Shown: piece by piece, positions 13,767-19,919 of the stretch | How the letters are laid out: the number at the start of each line of letters is the position of its first letter | Numbering within the stretch: the stretch's first letter is position 1 | Assembly: GCA_900757865.1 (NCBI GenBank) | Contig: CAAEPH010000054.1 | Span: 1 to 19,919, forward strand | DNA from: an uncultured Sutterella sp. | GTDB taxonomy: Bacteria; Pseudomonadota; Gammaproteobacteria; Burkholderiales; Burkholderiaceae_F | Reading direction: 5' to 3' | Length of the DNA stretch: 19,919 nucleotides | The notes under the pieces: generated by a model | The model's input: the letters and a program-made list of their open reading frames with translations, nothing else | Told to the model about the DNA's origin: nothing | Database searches by the model: none | Translations under genes and position numbers: made by a program

Positions 13767-16397
13767 ATGAAAGTCGCAGATATTCGTCGAACCTTTCTCA
13801 AGTTCTACGAAAGCAAAGGCCATACGATCGTCCCGTCGAGCCCTGTGGTTCCTGGTAACGACCCCACTTTGCTTTTCACGAACGCTGGCATGAATCAGTT
13901 CAAGGATGTGTTCCTTGGCTTTGACAAACGCCCCTACACCCGTGCCACCACCAGTCAAAAATGCATCCGTGCGGGTGGTAAACACAATGACTTGGATAAC
14001 GTCGGTTACACCGCTCGTCACCATACGTTCTTTGAAATGCTCGGAAACTTCTCGTTTGGCGACTATTTCAAGCACGATGCCATTCATTTTGCTTGGGAAT
14101 TGCTCACAAAGCATTTCATGCTGCCCGCTGAAAAGTTGTGGGTAACGGTGTACGCCGAAGACGACGAGGCCTACAACATCTGGAATAAAGAAGTGGGCGT
14201 GCCGGCTGAACGTATCGTGCGCATTGGCGACAACAAAGGCGCGCGTTACATGAGCGACAACTTCTGGATGATGGGTGATACGGGGCCATGCGGTCCTTGC
14301 ACCGAAATCTTTTACGACCACGGTGAAGATGTCCAAGGGGGCCCTCCGGGCAGCCCTGACGAAGACGGGGACCGTTACATCGAAATTTGGAACCTCGTGT
14401 TTATGCAGTTTAATCGTGACGAACGTGGCGTGATGCACCGTTTGCCCAAACCCAGCGTGGACACCGGCATGGGGCTCGAACGTATTGCTGCCGTCTTGCA
14501 GGGCGTGCATAACAACTACGACATCGACCTCTTCAAGAACCTGATTGCTGCATCCAAAGCGGCAGTCGAAAGCGTAAGCGATACGCCCGCCGACATCAAT
14601 TCGCCCTCCTTAAAGGTGATTGCCGACCATATCCGCTCGTGCGCATTCTCGATTGCCGACGGCATTTTGCCTGGCAACGAAGGTCGCTCCTACGTGTTAC
14701 GCCGCATTTGCCGTCGTGCTATTCGTCACGGCTACAAGTTAGGTGCACGTTCACCATTCTTCTACAAATTGGTCGATGCGGTTCGCAAAGAAATGGGCGA
14801 AGCGTACCCCGAACTCAACAATCCTCGCATTGCTCAAGTGATCGAAGAAGAAGAACGCCGTTTCTTCCTCACGATTAGTAAGGGCATGGAAATTCTTGAA
14901 GACGCCATTGCGAAAAACACCACCGGTGTGCTCGATGGGGACATTCTCTTTAAGTTGCACGACACCTATGGCTTCCCGGCTGACTTGACCGCCGACGTTT
15001 GCCGTGAACGCAACCTCAAAGTGGATATCGACGGGTTCGACGCTGCCATGGCTCGTCAACGTGAAGCCGCTCGCGCAAGCGCCAAATTCAAGATGGCCTT
15101 GGGCTTGGATTACCAGGGTCCCAATACCACCTTCACGGGTTACGACACGCTCGTTGAAGAAGGCGCCAAAGTGTTGGCGCTCTACCGCGATGGTGAACCG
15201 GTCAACCGTGTGGAAGCTGGTGACGACTGTGTGGTGGTCTTTGACCGTACGCCGTTCTACGCCGAACAAGGCGGTCAGGTCGGTGACAAAGGGCGTTGCG
15301 TCAACGACACCTCGATTCTTGACGTGCTCGATACGTTCCGTGTGAAGGGCAAGGTCACGGGTCAGCACACCCATGTGGTCGAAGGCCACGTGGCAGTGGG
15401 TGAGGCGTTCACGCTTCGCGTGGACGAAGACTTGCGTCGTGCCACCGCTCGTAACCACTCGGCAACGCACTTGTTGCAGAAAGCCCTTCGTAAAGTCTTG
15501 GGTGAACACGTTCAACAAAAGGGCTCTTTGGTCAGTCCTCAAGTGTTGCGTTTTGACTTCTCGCACAATAAGCCACTCACCGCCGAAGAAATTCGTGCCG
15601 TTGAAGACATGGTCAACAGCGAGATTCTCGCGAACACCGCCACGGTGGCCCGTGTCATGCCAATTGATGAAGCCAAAGAAACGGGCGCCCTGATGCTCTT
15701 TGGTGAAAAGTATGACGACATCGTTCGCGTACTCAACATCGGCTCCTCGATTGAGTTCTGCGGTGGCTGCCACGTTGAACGCACTGGCGACATTGGCTCC
15801 TTTAAGATTGTGAGTGAAGCGGGCGTGGCCGCGGGCGTTCGTCGTATCGAAGCGGTCACGGGCTTTAATGCTCTGCTTCGTGCGCAGCACAATGCCGAGA
15901 TCTTGGACGAAACGGTTCGCCGCCTCAATGTCAAGAGCGACGAACTCCCCGCCAAGATTGATTCCTTGGTTGCTGACATGAAAGCGCTGGAAAAAGCGCT
16001 CGAACAGCTCAAGAGCAAGATGGCTTCTCGCGTGGGCGATACGCTCATTGAAAAGGCGGTTGATGTCAATGGCGTTCGCGTGTTGACCGCTCGTCTCGAT
16101 GGGGCCGATGCCAAGACGCTGCGTGAAACCATGGACAAAATCAAGGATAAACTTGGCACGGTCGTCGCAGTGCTCGCATCAGTAACTTCCGACGGTAAAG
16201 TACAACTCGCAGCCGGTGTTTCCCGTGATCTCACCTCCAAGATCAAGGCTGGCGACGTGGTCAACCTCGTTGCCCAACCTCTTGGCGGTAAAGGCGGTGG
16301 TAAACCCGACATGGCCATGGCTGGTGCACAAAGCGCTGAAGGGCTCGATGTCGCGCTTCAGGCCGTTGAAGCTTATGTTCAAGAGCATCTAGGCTAA
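13767..16397 (+). CDS. alaS: Alanyl-tRNA synthetase
   Basis: An 876-residue enzyme, the same length as E. coli AlaRS. It charges tRNA-Ala with alanine. The N-terminal class II catalytic core opens with RRTFLKFYESKGH and NDPTLLFTNAGMNQFKDVFLG. The editing domain holds the zinc ligands H564 and H568 (NHSATH) and C665 and H669 (CGGCH), which clear mischarged Ser and Gly. A coiled segment near 720-760 leads to the C-Ala domain, ending in GGGKPDMAMAGA. ATG 13767 is preferred to the in-frame TTG at 13752 by alignment with MKVADIRRTF-type starts; AGAGA is a weak ribosome-binding site. A terminator follows within 40 nt. Confidence 0.98.
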   Translation: MKVADIRRTFLKFYESKGHTIVPSSPVVPGNDPTLLFTNAGMNQFKDVFLGFDKRPYTRATTSQKCIRAGGKHNDLDNVGYTARHHTFFEMLGNFSFGDYFKHDAIHFAWELLTKHFMLPAEKLWVTVYAEDDEAYNIWNKEVGVPAERIVRIGDNKGARYMSDNFWMMGDTGPCGPCTEIFYDHGEDVQGGPPGSPDEDGDRYIEIWNLVFMQFNRDERGVMHRLPKPSVDTGMGLERIAAVLQGVHNNYDIDLFKNLIAASKAAVESVSDTPADINSPSLKVIADHIRSCAFSIADGILPGNEGRSYVLRRICRRAIRHGYKLGARSPFFYKLVDAVRKEMGEAYPELNNPRIAQVIEEEERRFFLTISKGMEILEDAIAKNTTGVLDGDILFKLHDTYGFPADLTADVCRERNLKVDIDGFDAAMARQREAARASAKFKMALGLDYQGPNTTFTGYDTLVEEGAKVLALYRDGEPVNRVEAGDDCVVVFDRTPFYAEQGGQVGDKGRCVNDTSILDVLDTFRVKGKVTGQHTHVVEGHVAVGEAFTLRVDEDLRRATARNHSATHLLQKALRKVLGEHVQQKGSLVSPQVLRFDFSHNKPLTAEEIRAVEDMVNSEILANTATVARVMPIDEAKETGALMLFGEKYDDIVRVLNIGSSIEFCGGCHVERTGDIGSFKIVSEAGVAAGVRRIEAVTGFNALLRAQHNAEILDETVRRLNVKSDELPAKIDSLVADMKALEKALEQLKSKMASRVGDTLIEKAVDVNGVRVLTARLDGADAKTLRETMDKIKDKLGTVVAVLASVTSDGKVQLAAGVSRDLTSKIKAGDVVNLVAQPLGGKGGGKPDMAMAGAQSAEGLDVALQAVEAYVQEHLG

Positions 16398-16416
16398 CAA
16401 CGCTCTGCATTAGCGT

Positions 16417-16452
16417 AAAGGCTGCCTCGCGCTGTCGAGAGCAGCCTTTTTT
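16417..16452 (+). terminator. Rho-independent terminator between alaS and the tusA-family gene
   Basis: AAAGGCTGC (16417-16425) and GCAGCCTTT (16441-16449) pair, extended inward by CTCG/CGAG with one bulged A. Six T run 16447-16452. Only 17 nt separate it from the next start codon. Confidence 0.85.
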
Positions 16453-16469
16453 CTCTACAGGAGTTTGTC

Positions 16470-16727
16470 ATGACAGAAACCCTTCAAGTGACGGAATTGT
16501 GTTTACCTGGGCTCAATTGCCCCATGCCTGTGCTCAAAGCCAAAAAAGCTCTTGCCAACATGGTCGCAGGCGCTCAACTACGAGTGATCAGTACAGATCC
16601 CCATAGTCTCCCGGACTTGGCCGAATTTTGTCGCCAGACAGGGCACCATCTTCTCAGCAGTGAAACCCGCACGAACACCGACGGTGAAAAGGAATACATC
16701 TCACTCATTGCCAAGCGCGAAGGTTAG
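16470..16727 (+). CDS. TusA/SirA-family sulfur carrier protein
   Basis: An 85-residue protein of the TusA (SirA/YhhP) family, usually about 80 residues. The signature LNCPMPVLKAKKAL places the sulfur-carrying cysteine at C17 in the CPxP motif. The family relays persulfide sulfur for tRNA thiolation, molybdenum cofactor synthesis or other sulfur trafficking. The exact partner is not evident, so tusA itself is not claimed. AGGAG lies 7 nt before the ATG. Because the alaS terminator ends just 17 nt upstream, expression needs read-through or a promoter inside the alaS end. Confidence 0.88.
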   Translation: MTETLQVTELCLPGLNCPMPVLKAKKALANMVAGAQLRVISTDPHSLPDLAEFCRQTGHHLLSSETRTNTDGEKEYISLIAKREG

Positions 16728-16740
16728 GTATAACCTTTTT
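16720..16740 (+). terminator. Short terminator overlapping the tusA-family stop codon
   Basis: AAGGTTA (16720-16726) and TAACCTT (16731-16737) form a 7-bp stem with a GGTA loop, and the T run continues to 16740. The stem includes part of the stop codon. Confidence 0.6.
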
Positions 16741-16761
16741 ATGGTATTTATGGGGCATGTC

Positions 16762-16790
16762 TTGTATTCTTTTTGAAAAGTGTGTAATAT
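16762..16790 (+). promoter_or_regulatory. Promoter of the tRNA-Arg pair
   Basis: TTGTAT (16762-16767), a 17-bp spacer and TAATAT (16785-16790). It places the start about 10 nt before the first tRNA. The -10 is identical to that of tRNA-Gly. Confidence 0.65.
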
Positions 16791-16807
16791 ACGTGCTCTG
16801 CACTTTT

Positions 16808-16885
16808 GCGGCTGTAGCTCAGTTGGATTAGAGTATCTGGCTACGAACCAGAGGGTCGTGGGTTCGAATCCTGCCAGCCGCACCA
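16808..16885 (+). tRNA. tRNA-Arg (anticodon ACG), copy 1
   Basis: Acceptor arm GCGGCTG pairs with CAGCCGC. The anticodon stem TCTGG/CCAGA holds the loop CTACGAA, giving ACG, which is normally converted to ICG to read CGU, CGC and CGA. T-loop TTCGAAT, discriminator A and encoded CCA are present. It is identical to the copy starting at 16919. Confidence 0.96.
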
Positions 16886-16918
16886 ACATTTTTGTTGATG
16901 AGAGTGTAGAACAAGTGT

Positions 16919-16996
16919 GCGGCTGTAGCTCAGTTGGATTAGAGTATCTGGCTACGAACCAGAGGGTCGTGGGTTCGAATCCTGCCAGCCGCACCA
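16919..16996 (+). tRNA. tRNA-Arg (anticodon ACG), copy 2
   Basis: All 78 bases are identical to copy 1, from which it is separated by 33 nt. No separate promoter is visible between them, so the two are likely one transcript ending at the terminator at 17007-17042. Confidence 0.96.
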
Positions 16997-17006
16997 AGAA
17001 TTTTTT

Positions 17007-17042
17007 AAGCGCTGTTTTCTGTCATCAGAAACAGCGCTTTTT
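17007..17042 (+). terminator. Rho-independent terminator after tRNA-Arg pair
   Basis: The segments 17007-17021 and 17026-17039 pair with one bulged T around a TCAT loop, then the T run continues to 17042. Confidence 0.9.
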
Positions 17043-17303
17043 GCTTCTTGGCTCCCCTTCGGGCTGGTCCAACCAACGTCGACGTGAAGTAACTTGAGAC
17101 GGAGCCATCACAGTTATGAACATATTCGAATTGCCTATTTTTTAGGCAAAATCGTAAGTCCTTGTTATTGTGAGATTCTAGGTAGAAAACCCCGTCCTTT
17201 TTCCCCACTTACTCACATTTTCTGTGGACAACTTTTCTTTCACAGTGTGAATAACTACGCCTCCCATACGCCTAAAACACTACTCTGTCAAGGGTGATCC
17301 CAT
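17043..17303. other. Gene-free stretch between tRNA-Arg pair and folA
   Basis: No convincing gene on either strand. GGCTCC (17050-17055) and GGAGCC (17101-17106) can close a 57-nt structure holding a UUCG hairpin, TGGT-CCA-ACCA and the palindrome ACGTCGACGT. TTGCCTA/TAGGCAA lies near 17133-17151. TGTGGACAA (17223-17231) and TGTGAATAA (17246-17254) resemble DnaA boxes. Confidence 0.4.
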
Positions 17304-17338
17304 AAAAACGCCGTCTGCTTAAAAAATAGGCAGACGGC
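17304..17338 (-). terminator. Rho-independent terminator of the thyA-folA operon
   Basis: GCCGTCTGCTTA (17310-17321) pairs with TAGGCAGACGGC (17327-17338) around A5. On the minus strand it is followed by G and five T (17308-17304). It lies 26 nt after the folA stop. Confidence 0.85.
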
Positions 17339-17363
17339 AGGTTATTCACATTTCGTGACGTTT

Positions 17364-17858
17364 TTACTTTTGAGTCAGTCGATCGTAATAAAGGAATTTC
17401 ACGGCAAAATTCCGATCCTCTGTCGGGGGTAATTCGTTCATCAGTGTAGGGGTCCACATCGAGGTTGAGAGCTCCGGAAAGGTGGTGTCCCCCTCGAAAT
17501 CTTTGTCGACAATCGTCACCCAAACACGGTGAGCACGAGGGAGAGCTTGACGATAAATTTCCCCACCTCCGATGACAAAAACCCGATCCTCCGTGGCCAA
17601 ATTTTCTAGTGCCTCATCGAGGGAAGTGACCACTTGGGCGCCATCTGCCACATAACCCGGTTGACGTGTAATCACTACATTTTTGCGTCCTGGTAGAGGA
17701 CGGCCGATCGATTCCCACGTTTTACGTCCCATCACAACGGCGTGACCCATTGTTGTGTTTTTGAAGTGAGCAAAGTCCTCAGGGATGTGCCACAACATTC
17801 GGTTATTAGAACCAATCACGCCGTTTCGTGCTCGCGCCACGATGAGTTCAATTTGCAT
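17364..17858 (-). CDS. folA: Dihydrofolate reductase
   Basis: A 164-residue enzyme that reduces dihydrofolate to tetrahydrofolate with NADPH. From MQIELIVARARNGVIG the motifs follow E. coli DHFR in order: LWHIPEDFAHFK with the catalytic acid D28, VMGRKTWESIGRPLPGRKN for NADPH, and FVIGGGEIYRQALP. The residue after the catalytic Asp is Phe (F29) where E. coli has Leu28. The second of two adjacent ATG codons (17858) is preferred because GGAGG then lies 5 nt before it; starting at 17861 adds one Met. It follows thyA by 14 nt, so the dihydrofolate made by ThyA is recycled by a co-transcribed enzyme. Confidence 0.96.
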   Translation of the reverse strand: MQIELIVARARNGVIGSNNRMLWHIPEDFAHFKNTTMGHAVVMGRKTWESIGRPLPGRKNVVITRQPGYVADGAQVVTSLDEALENLATEDRVFVIGGGEIYRQALPRAHRVWVTIVDKDFEGDTTFPELSTSMWTPTLMNELPPTEDRNFAVKFLYYDRLTQK

Positions 17859-17872
17859 CATGTCCTCCCGGC

Positions 17873-18673
17873 TTAGACCGCCACTGGCGCTTTGATATGA
17901 GGATACGGGTCGTAACCCACGATTTCGAAGTCCTCAAAGCGATAGTCAAAGAGCGACTCAGGACGACGATGAATCACAAGTTTGGGATAAGGACGAGGTT
18001 CTCGTGAGAGTTGTAAGGCCACTTGCTCCATGTGGTTATCGTAGAGGTGGCAGTCTCCACCGGTCCAGACAAAATCCCCAACGTCCAAGTCACACTGCTG
18101 CGCCACCATGTGTGTTAACAACGAGTAACTCGCAATATTAAAGGGCACCCCTAAGAAGATATCGCAAGAGCGTTGATAAAGCTGACAACTTAATTTCCCG
18201 TCCGCCACATAAAACTGGAATAAGCAGTGACACGGGGGTAAAGCCATCTGTTCAATGAGCCCTGGATTCCACGCACAAACAATCATGCGACGACTATCGG
18301 GAGAGTGTTTAATCAGATCGAGCACATTTTGAATCTGGTCAACGTGACGACCATCAGGGGTGGGCCAGCTACGCCACTGCACCCCATAGACGGGTCCTAA
18401 ATCCCCGTTCTCGTCAGCCCATTCGTCCCAAATACTCACGCCATTGTCTTTGAGATACTTAATGTTGCTCGAGCCCTGCAGGAACCACAACAACTCATGA
18501 ATAATGGAGCGCAAATGCAGTTTTTTCGTCGTGACCAGAGGAAAACCTTCCTGAAGATTAAATCGCATCTGATAACCAAACACTGAGCGGGTTCCCGTAC
18601 CGGTTCGATCCGACTTATGTGTCCCGTGTTCATAAACATAACGCATGAGCGTTTCATACTGGTTGCTCGGCAT
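17873..18673 (-). CDS. thyA: Thymidylate synthase
   Basis: A 266-residue enzyme, nearly collinear with E. coli ThyA (264) with a two-residue longer N-terminus. It methylates dUMP to dTMP using methylene-tetrahydrofolate. The catalytic cysteine is C148 in LPPCH. DRTGTGT near the N-terminus and RSCDIFLGVPFNIASY supply phosphate and substrate binding, and the C-terminus ends in IKAPVAV as in active enzymes. GAGGGA precedes the ATG by about 9 nt. First gene of a thyA-folA operon. No clear promoter is seen in the gap upstream. Confidence 0.97.
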   Translation of the reverse strand: MPSNQYETLMRYVYEHGTHKSDRTGTGTRSVFGYQMRFNLQEGFPLVTTKKLHLRSIIHELLWFLQGSSNIKYLKDNGVSIWDEWADENGDLGPVYGVQWRSWPTPDGRHVDQIQNVLDLIKHSPDSRRMIVCAWNPGLIEQMALPPCHCLFQFYVADGKLSCQLYQRSCDIFLGVPFNIASYSLLTHMVAQQCDLDVGDFVWTGGDCHLYDNHMEQVALQLSREPRPYPKLVIHRRPESLFDYRFEDFEIVGYDPYPHIKAPVAV

Positions 18674-19001
18674 TCTGGTTGTCCCTCACTTAAAATAACG
18701 AAATTTTTTTGCTACGAGTGGCTTGTCGATGCTGCGTCACTATCGCTTTTTGTGAGACGTTGTCCACCAAGACAGCCTCTGGCGACAGACGCTAACAAAA
18801 GTTGGCTTTGGCCAAGTGGGTACAGTTTAGCAAAAGCCACTCTGCAAAAAAGTCGACCATTCGCCTTAGATCGAAAATTGCGTTGTGTCCCTAAGTTTTC
18901 CCAACGCTATACCGTATTTATAGGATCACCCCTTTTAATTACTTTCTTTTTTGGGAAAATCATGTATACTTCCATGTCTCAGCGTGTTGCTGAGCACTCT
19001 A
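18674..19001. other. Gap between thyA and tRNA-Ser
   Basis: No gene is seen. TTGGC-TTTG-GCCAA near 18804-18817 is a small hairpin. TATACT (18965-18970) is the likely -10 of tRNA-Ser, without a clear -35. CTCAGC (18978-18983) and GCTGAG (18989-18994) form a 6-bp hairpin in the tRNA-Ser leader. Confidence 0.4.
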
Positions 19002-19092
19002 GGAAGGATGGCAGAGTGGTTGATTGTACCGCCCTGGAAAGGCGGCATACGGAGACTCCGTATCGAGGGTTCGAATCCCTCTCCTTCCGCCA
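19002..19092 (+). tRNA. tRNA-Ser (anticodon GGA)
   Basis: A 91-nt gene with the long variable arm typical of serine tRNAs. Acceptor GGAAGGA pairs with TCCTTCC. The stem CCGCC/GGCGG holds the loop CTGGAAA, giving GGA, which reads UCC and UCU. The variable arm has CGGAG/CTCCG pairing. Discriminator G and encoded CCA are present. Confidence 0.97.
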
Positions 19093-19101
19093 AATATACA
19101 T

Positions 19102-19139
19102 AAGCCAAGTACCTTTAAAATCAAGTACTTGGCTTTTTT
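19102..19139 (+). terminator. Rho-independent terminator after tRNA-Ser
   Basis: AAGCCAAGTAC (19102-19112) and GTACTTGGCTT (19125-19135) are perfect complements, and six T run 19134-19139. Confidence 0.9.
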
Positions 19140-19185
19140 CGTATTCTCAGACATAAAGATCACCATAAAGAATACTCCCATAAAG

Positions 19186-19919
19186 TGGGGTGAGGTGCGA
19201 AATTTGGATCTGATGATTTTGAGTTAAAAGGTCACCTCTTGAGCATGGTTGTGTAGCTGTGCTTCATAGTCAAGAGGGCTCATCATGTTAATCGTTGAGT
19301 GTGGTCTCTTCGTATTATAGATATTGATCCAGCTTATGACGGTTTCTGCAGCATCTACATAGCTGTCAAACCGCTTTCTTCCAATGAGGGTTTCACGCTT
19401 CAAGGAACTCCATATAGACTCGCCTGGTGCGTTATCCCAACACTGACCGACATCGCTCATGGAACATAGCATATCAAGATCCCTGAGACGATTTTGGAAG
19501 CTACGAGAGCAGTACTGAGTTCCACGGTCGGAGTGCATAATGGTACCAGCTACGGCCCTCTCTCCACGTTCTTGTACGGCCATGTTTAATGCCTTCAAAA
19601 CCAGCGATACAGTCATGGACGTGTCGATTGCCCACCCCAAAATGCGACGACTACCAAGATCCATGATCGTAGCCAAAAACGCCCATCCTTCGTGTGTTGG
19701 CAAGTACGTTATATCACTTACCACGCTCGATTCAGAACCCCAGGAGTAAATGCTCGGTTTAAGAGGTTGGGATACACAGGCATGGTGTGATTACTGTCGG
19801 TGGTTTTTACGGTGCGCTTAAAAAAGCGGTAACCAATGATGCCATTAAAGCGAAGGACAGCGCGTAAACGTTTGACACCAACTTTCACCCCACGTCGTTG
19901 CATCAAAGCATGCATTTGA
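19186..19919 (-). mobile_element. Partial IS3-family insertion sequence, cut by the right window edge
   Basis: The transposase orfB remnant defines the element. Its right-hand boundary relative to orfB must lie between the tRNA-Ser terminator (19139) and the orfB stop (19224). A TG-starting candidate end begins about 19186, but the terminal repeat cannot be confirmed because the opposite end is outside the window. Confidence 0.55.
19224..19919 (-). pseudogene. IS3-family transposase orfB, frameshifted and 5'-truncated by the window edge
   Basis: Two overlapping frames make one integrase-core transposase. The upstream part (19915-19718) holds an HTH_21-like segment, QRRGVKVGVKRLRAVL, and ends NRAW-stop. 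The downstream part (from 19724) resumes with VSDITYLPTHEGWAFLATI. Adding one G to the GG at 19721-19722 (minus strand) restores RAWVSDITY, as in intact relatives, so a one-base deletion is inferred. The catalytic triad is visible: Asp in VSDITY, Asp in HSDRGTQY, and Glu in PGESIWSSLK 36 residues later (DX35E). Programmed frameshifting in IS3 elements occurs between orfA and orfB, not here, so the copy is probably inactive. A sequencing error would also explain it. Confidence 0.85.

Noticed and set aside
14751..15890. 379-codon minus-strand frame inside alaS
   Set aside because: Antisense shadow of a GC-rich conserved gene; no start signal or recognisable domain.
16808..16996. CRISPR-like array
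   Set aside because: The repeated unit is a full tRNA gene with only two copies.
16701..16997. 98-codon minus-strand frame with an internal repeat
   Set aside because: The repeat is only the two identical tRNA-Arg genes read backwards.
17005..17208. Minus-strand 67-codon frame downstream of folA
   Set aside because: It begins without a ribosome-binding site, ends inside the tRNA-Arg terminator and resembles no protein.
17223..17350. Chromosomal replication origin
   Set aside because: Only two consensus DnaA-like boxes plus a weak one, no clear unwinding region and no dnaA, dnaN or gidA neighbours.

Overview
The window looks like a chromosomal segment of a betaproteobacterium, most likely a gut Sutterellaceae member (Sutterella/Parasutterella type). 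The reasons are an fnr gene divergent from hemN, a tripartite tricarboxylate transporter (TctC-TctB-TctA), a secreted FMN/FAD reductase of the fumarate-reductase family, tRNAs with encoded CCA ends, and moderate GC. This placement is an inference from gene content; no database was searched.

Layout. 1-305: AT-rich open frame cut by the left edge, running through the tRNA-Gly terminator into the tRNA itself (minus strand, 294-368). 486-1097 (-): Nudix ADP-ribose pyrophosphatase-like hydrolase. 1308-2489 (+): DadA-like FAD oxidoreductase. 2692-4179 (+): bifunctional NAD(P)HX epimerase/dehydratase. 4357-6162 (+): secreted flavin reductase, convergent with the tctC-tctB-tctA operon (9411 to 6301, -). 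9832-10614 (+): glycerophosphodiester phosphodiesterase. 10575-10808: ORF remnant of unknown origin. 11002-11793 (-): fnr, divergent from hemN (12125-13525, +), with FNR-like boxes between them. 13767-16397: alaS; 16470-16727: tusA-family protein. Two identical tRNA-Arg(ACG) genes follow (16808-16996). 17364-18673 (-): thyA-folA operon. 19002-19092 (+): tRNA-Ser(GGA). 19224 to the right edge (-): an IS3-family transposase broken by a frameshift.

How the genes fit together. Most are housekeeping: dTMP and folate synthesis (thyA-folA), alanine charging (alaS), metabolite repair (nnr and the Nudix enzyme) and tRNAs. A second theme is anaerobic metabolism. FNR carries all four cluster cysteines and faces oxygen-independent HemN across a promoter with a 9/10 FNR box. 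The exported FMN/FAD reductase lies tail to tail with a carboxylate transporter, which suggests, but does not prove, a link between substrate capture and periplasmic respiration.

Both ends carry mobile or foreign-looking DNA next to tRNA genes. I found no CRISPR array, toxin-antitoxin pair or obvious defence system. The least explained items are the inverted-repeat architecture upstream of tctC, the left-edge ORF fused through a terminator into tRNA-Gly, the structured segment after the tRNA-Arg pair, and the remnant after the phosphodiesterase.
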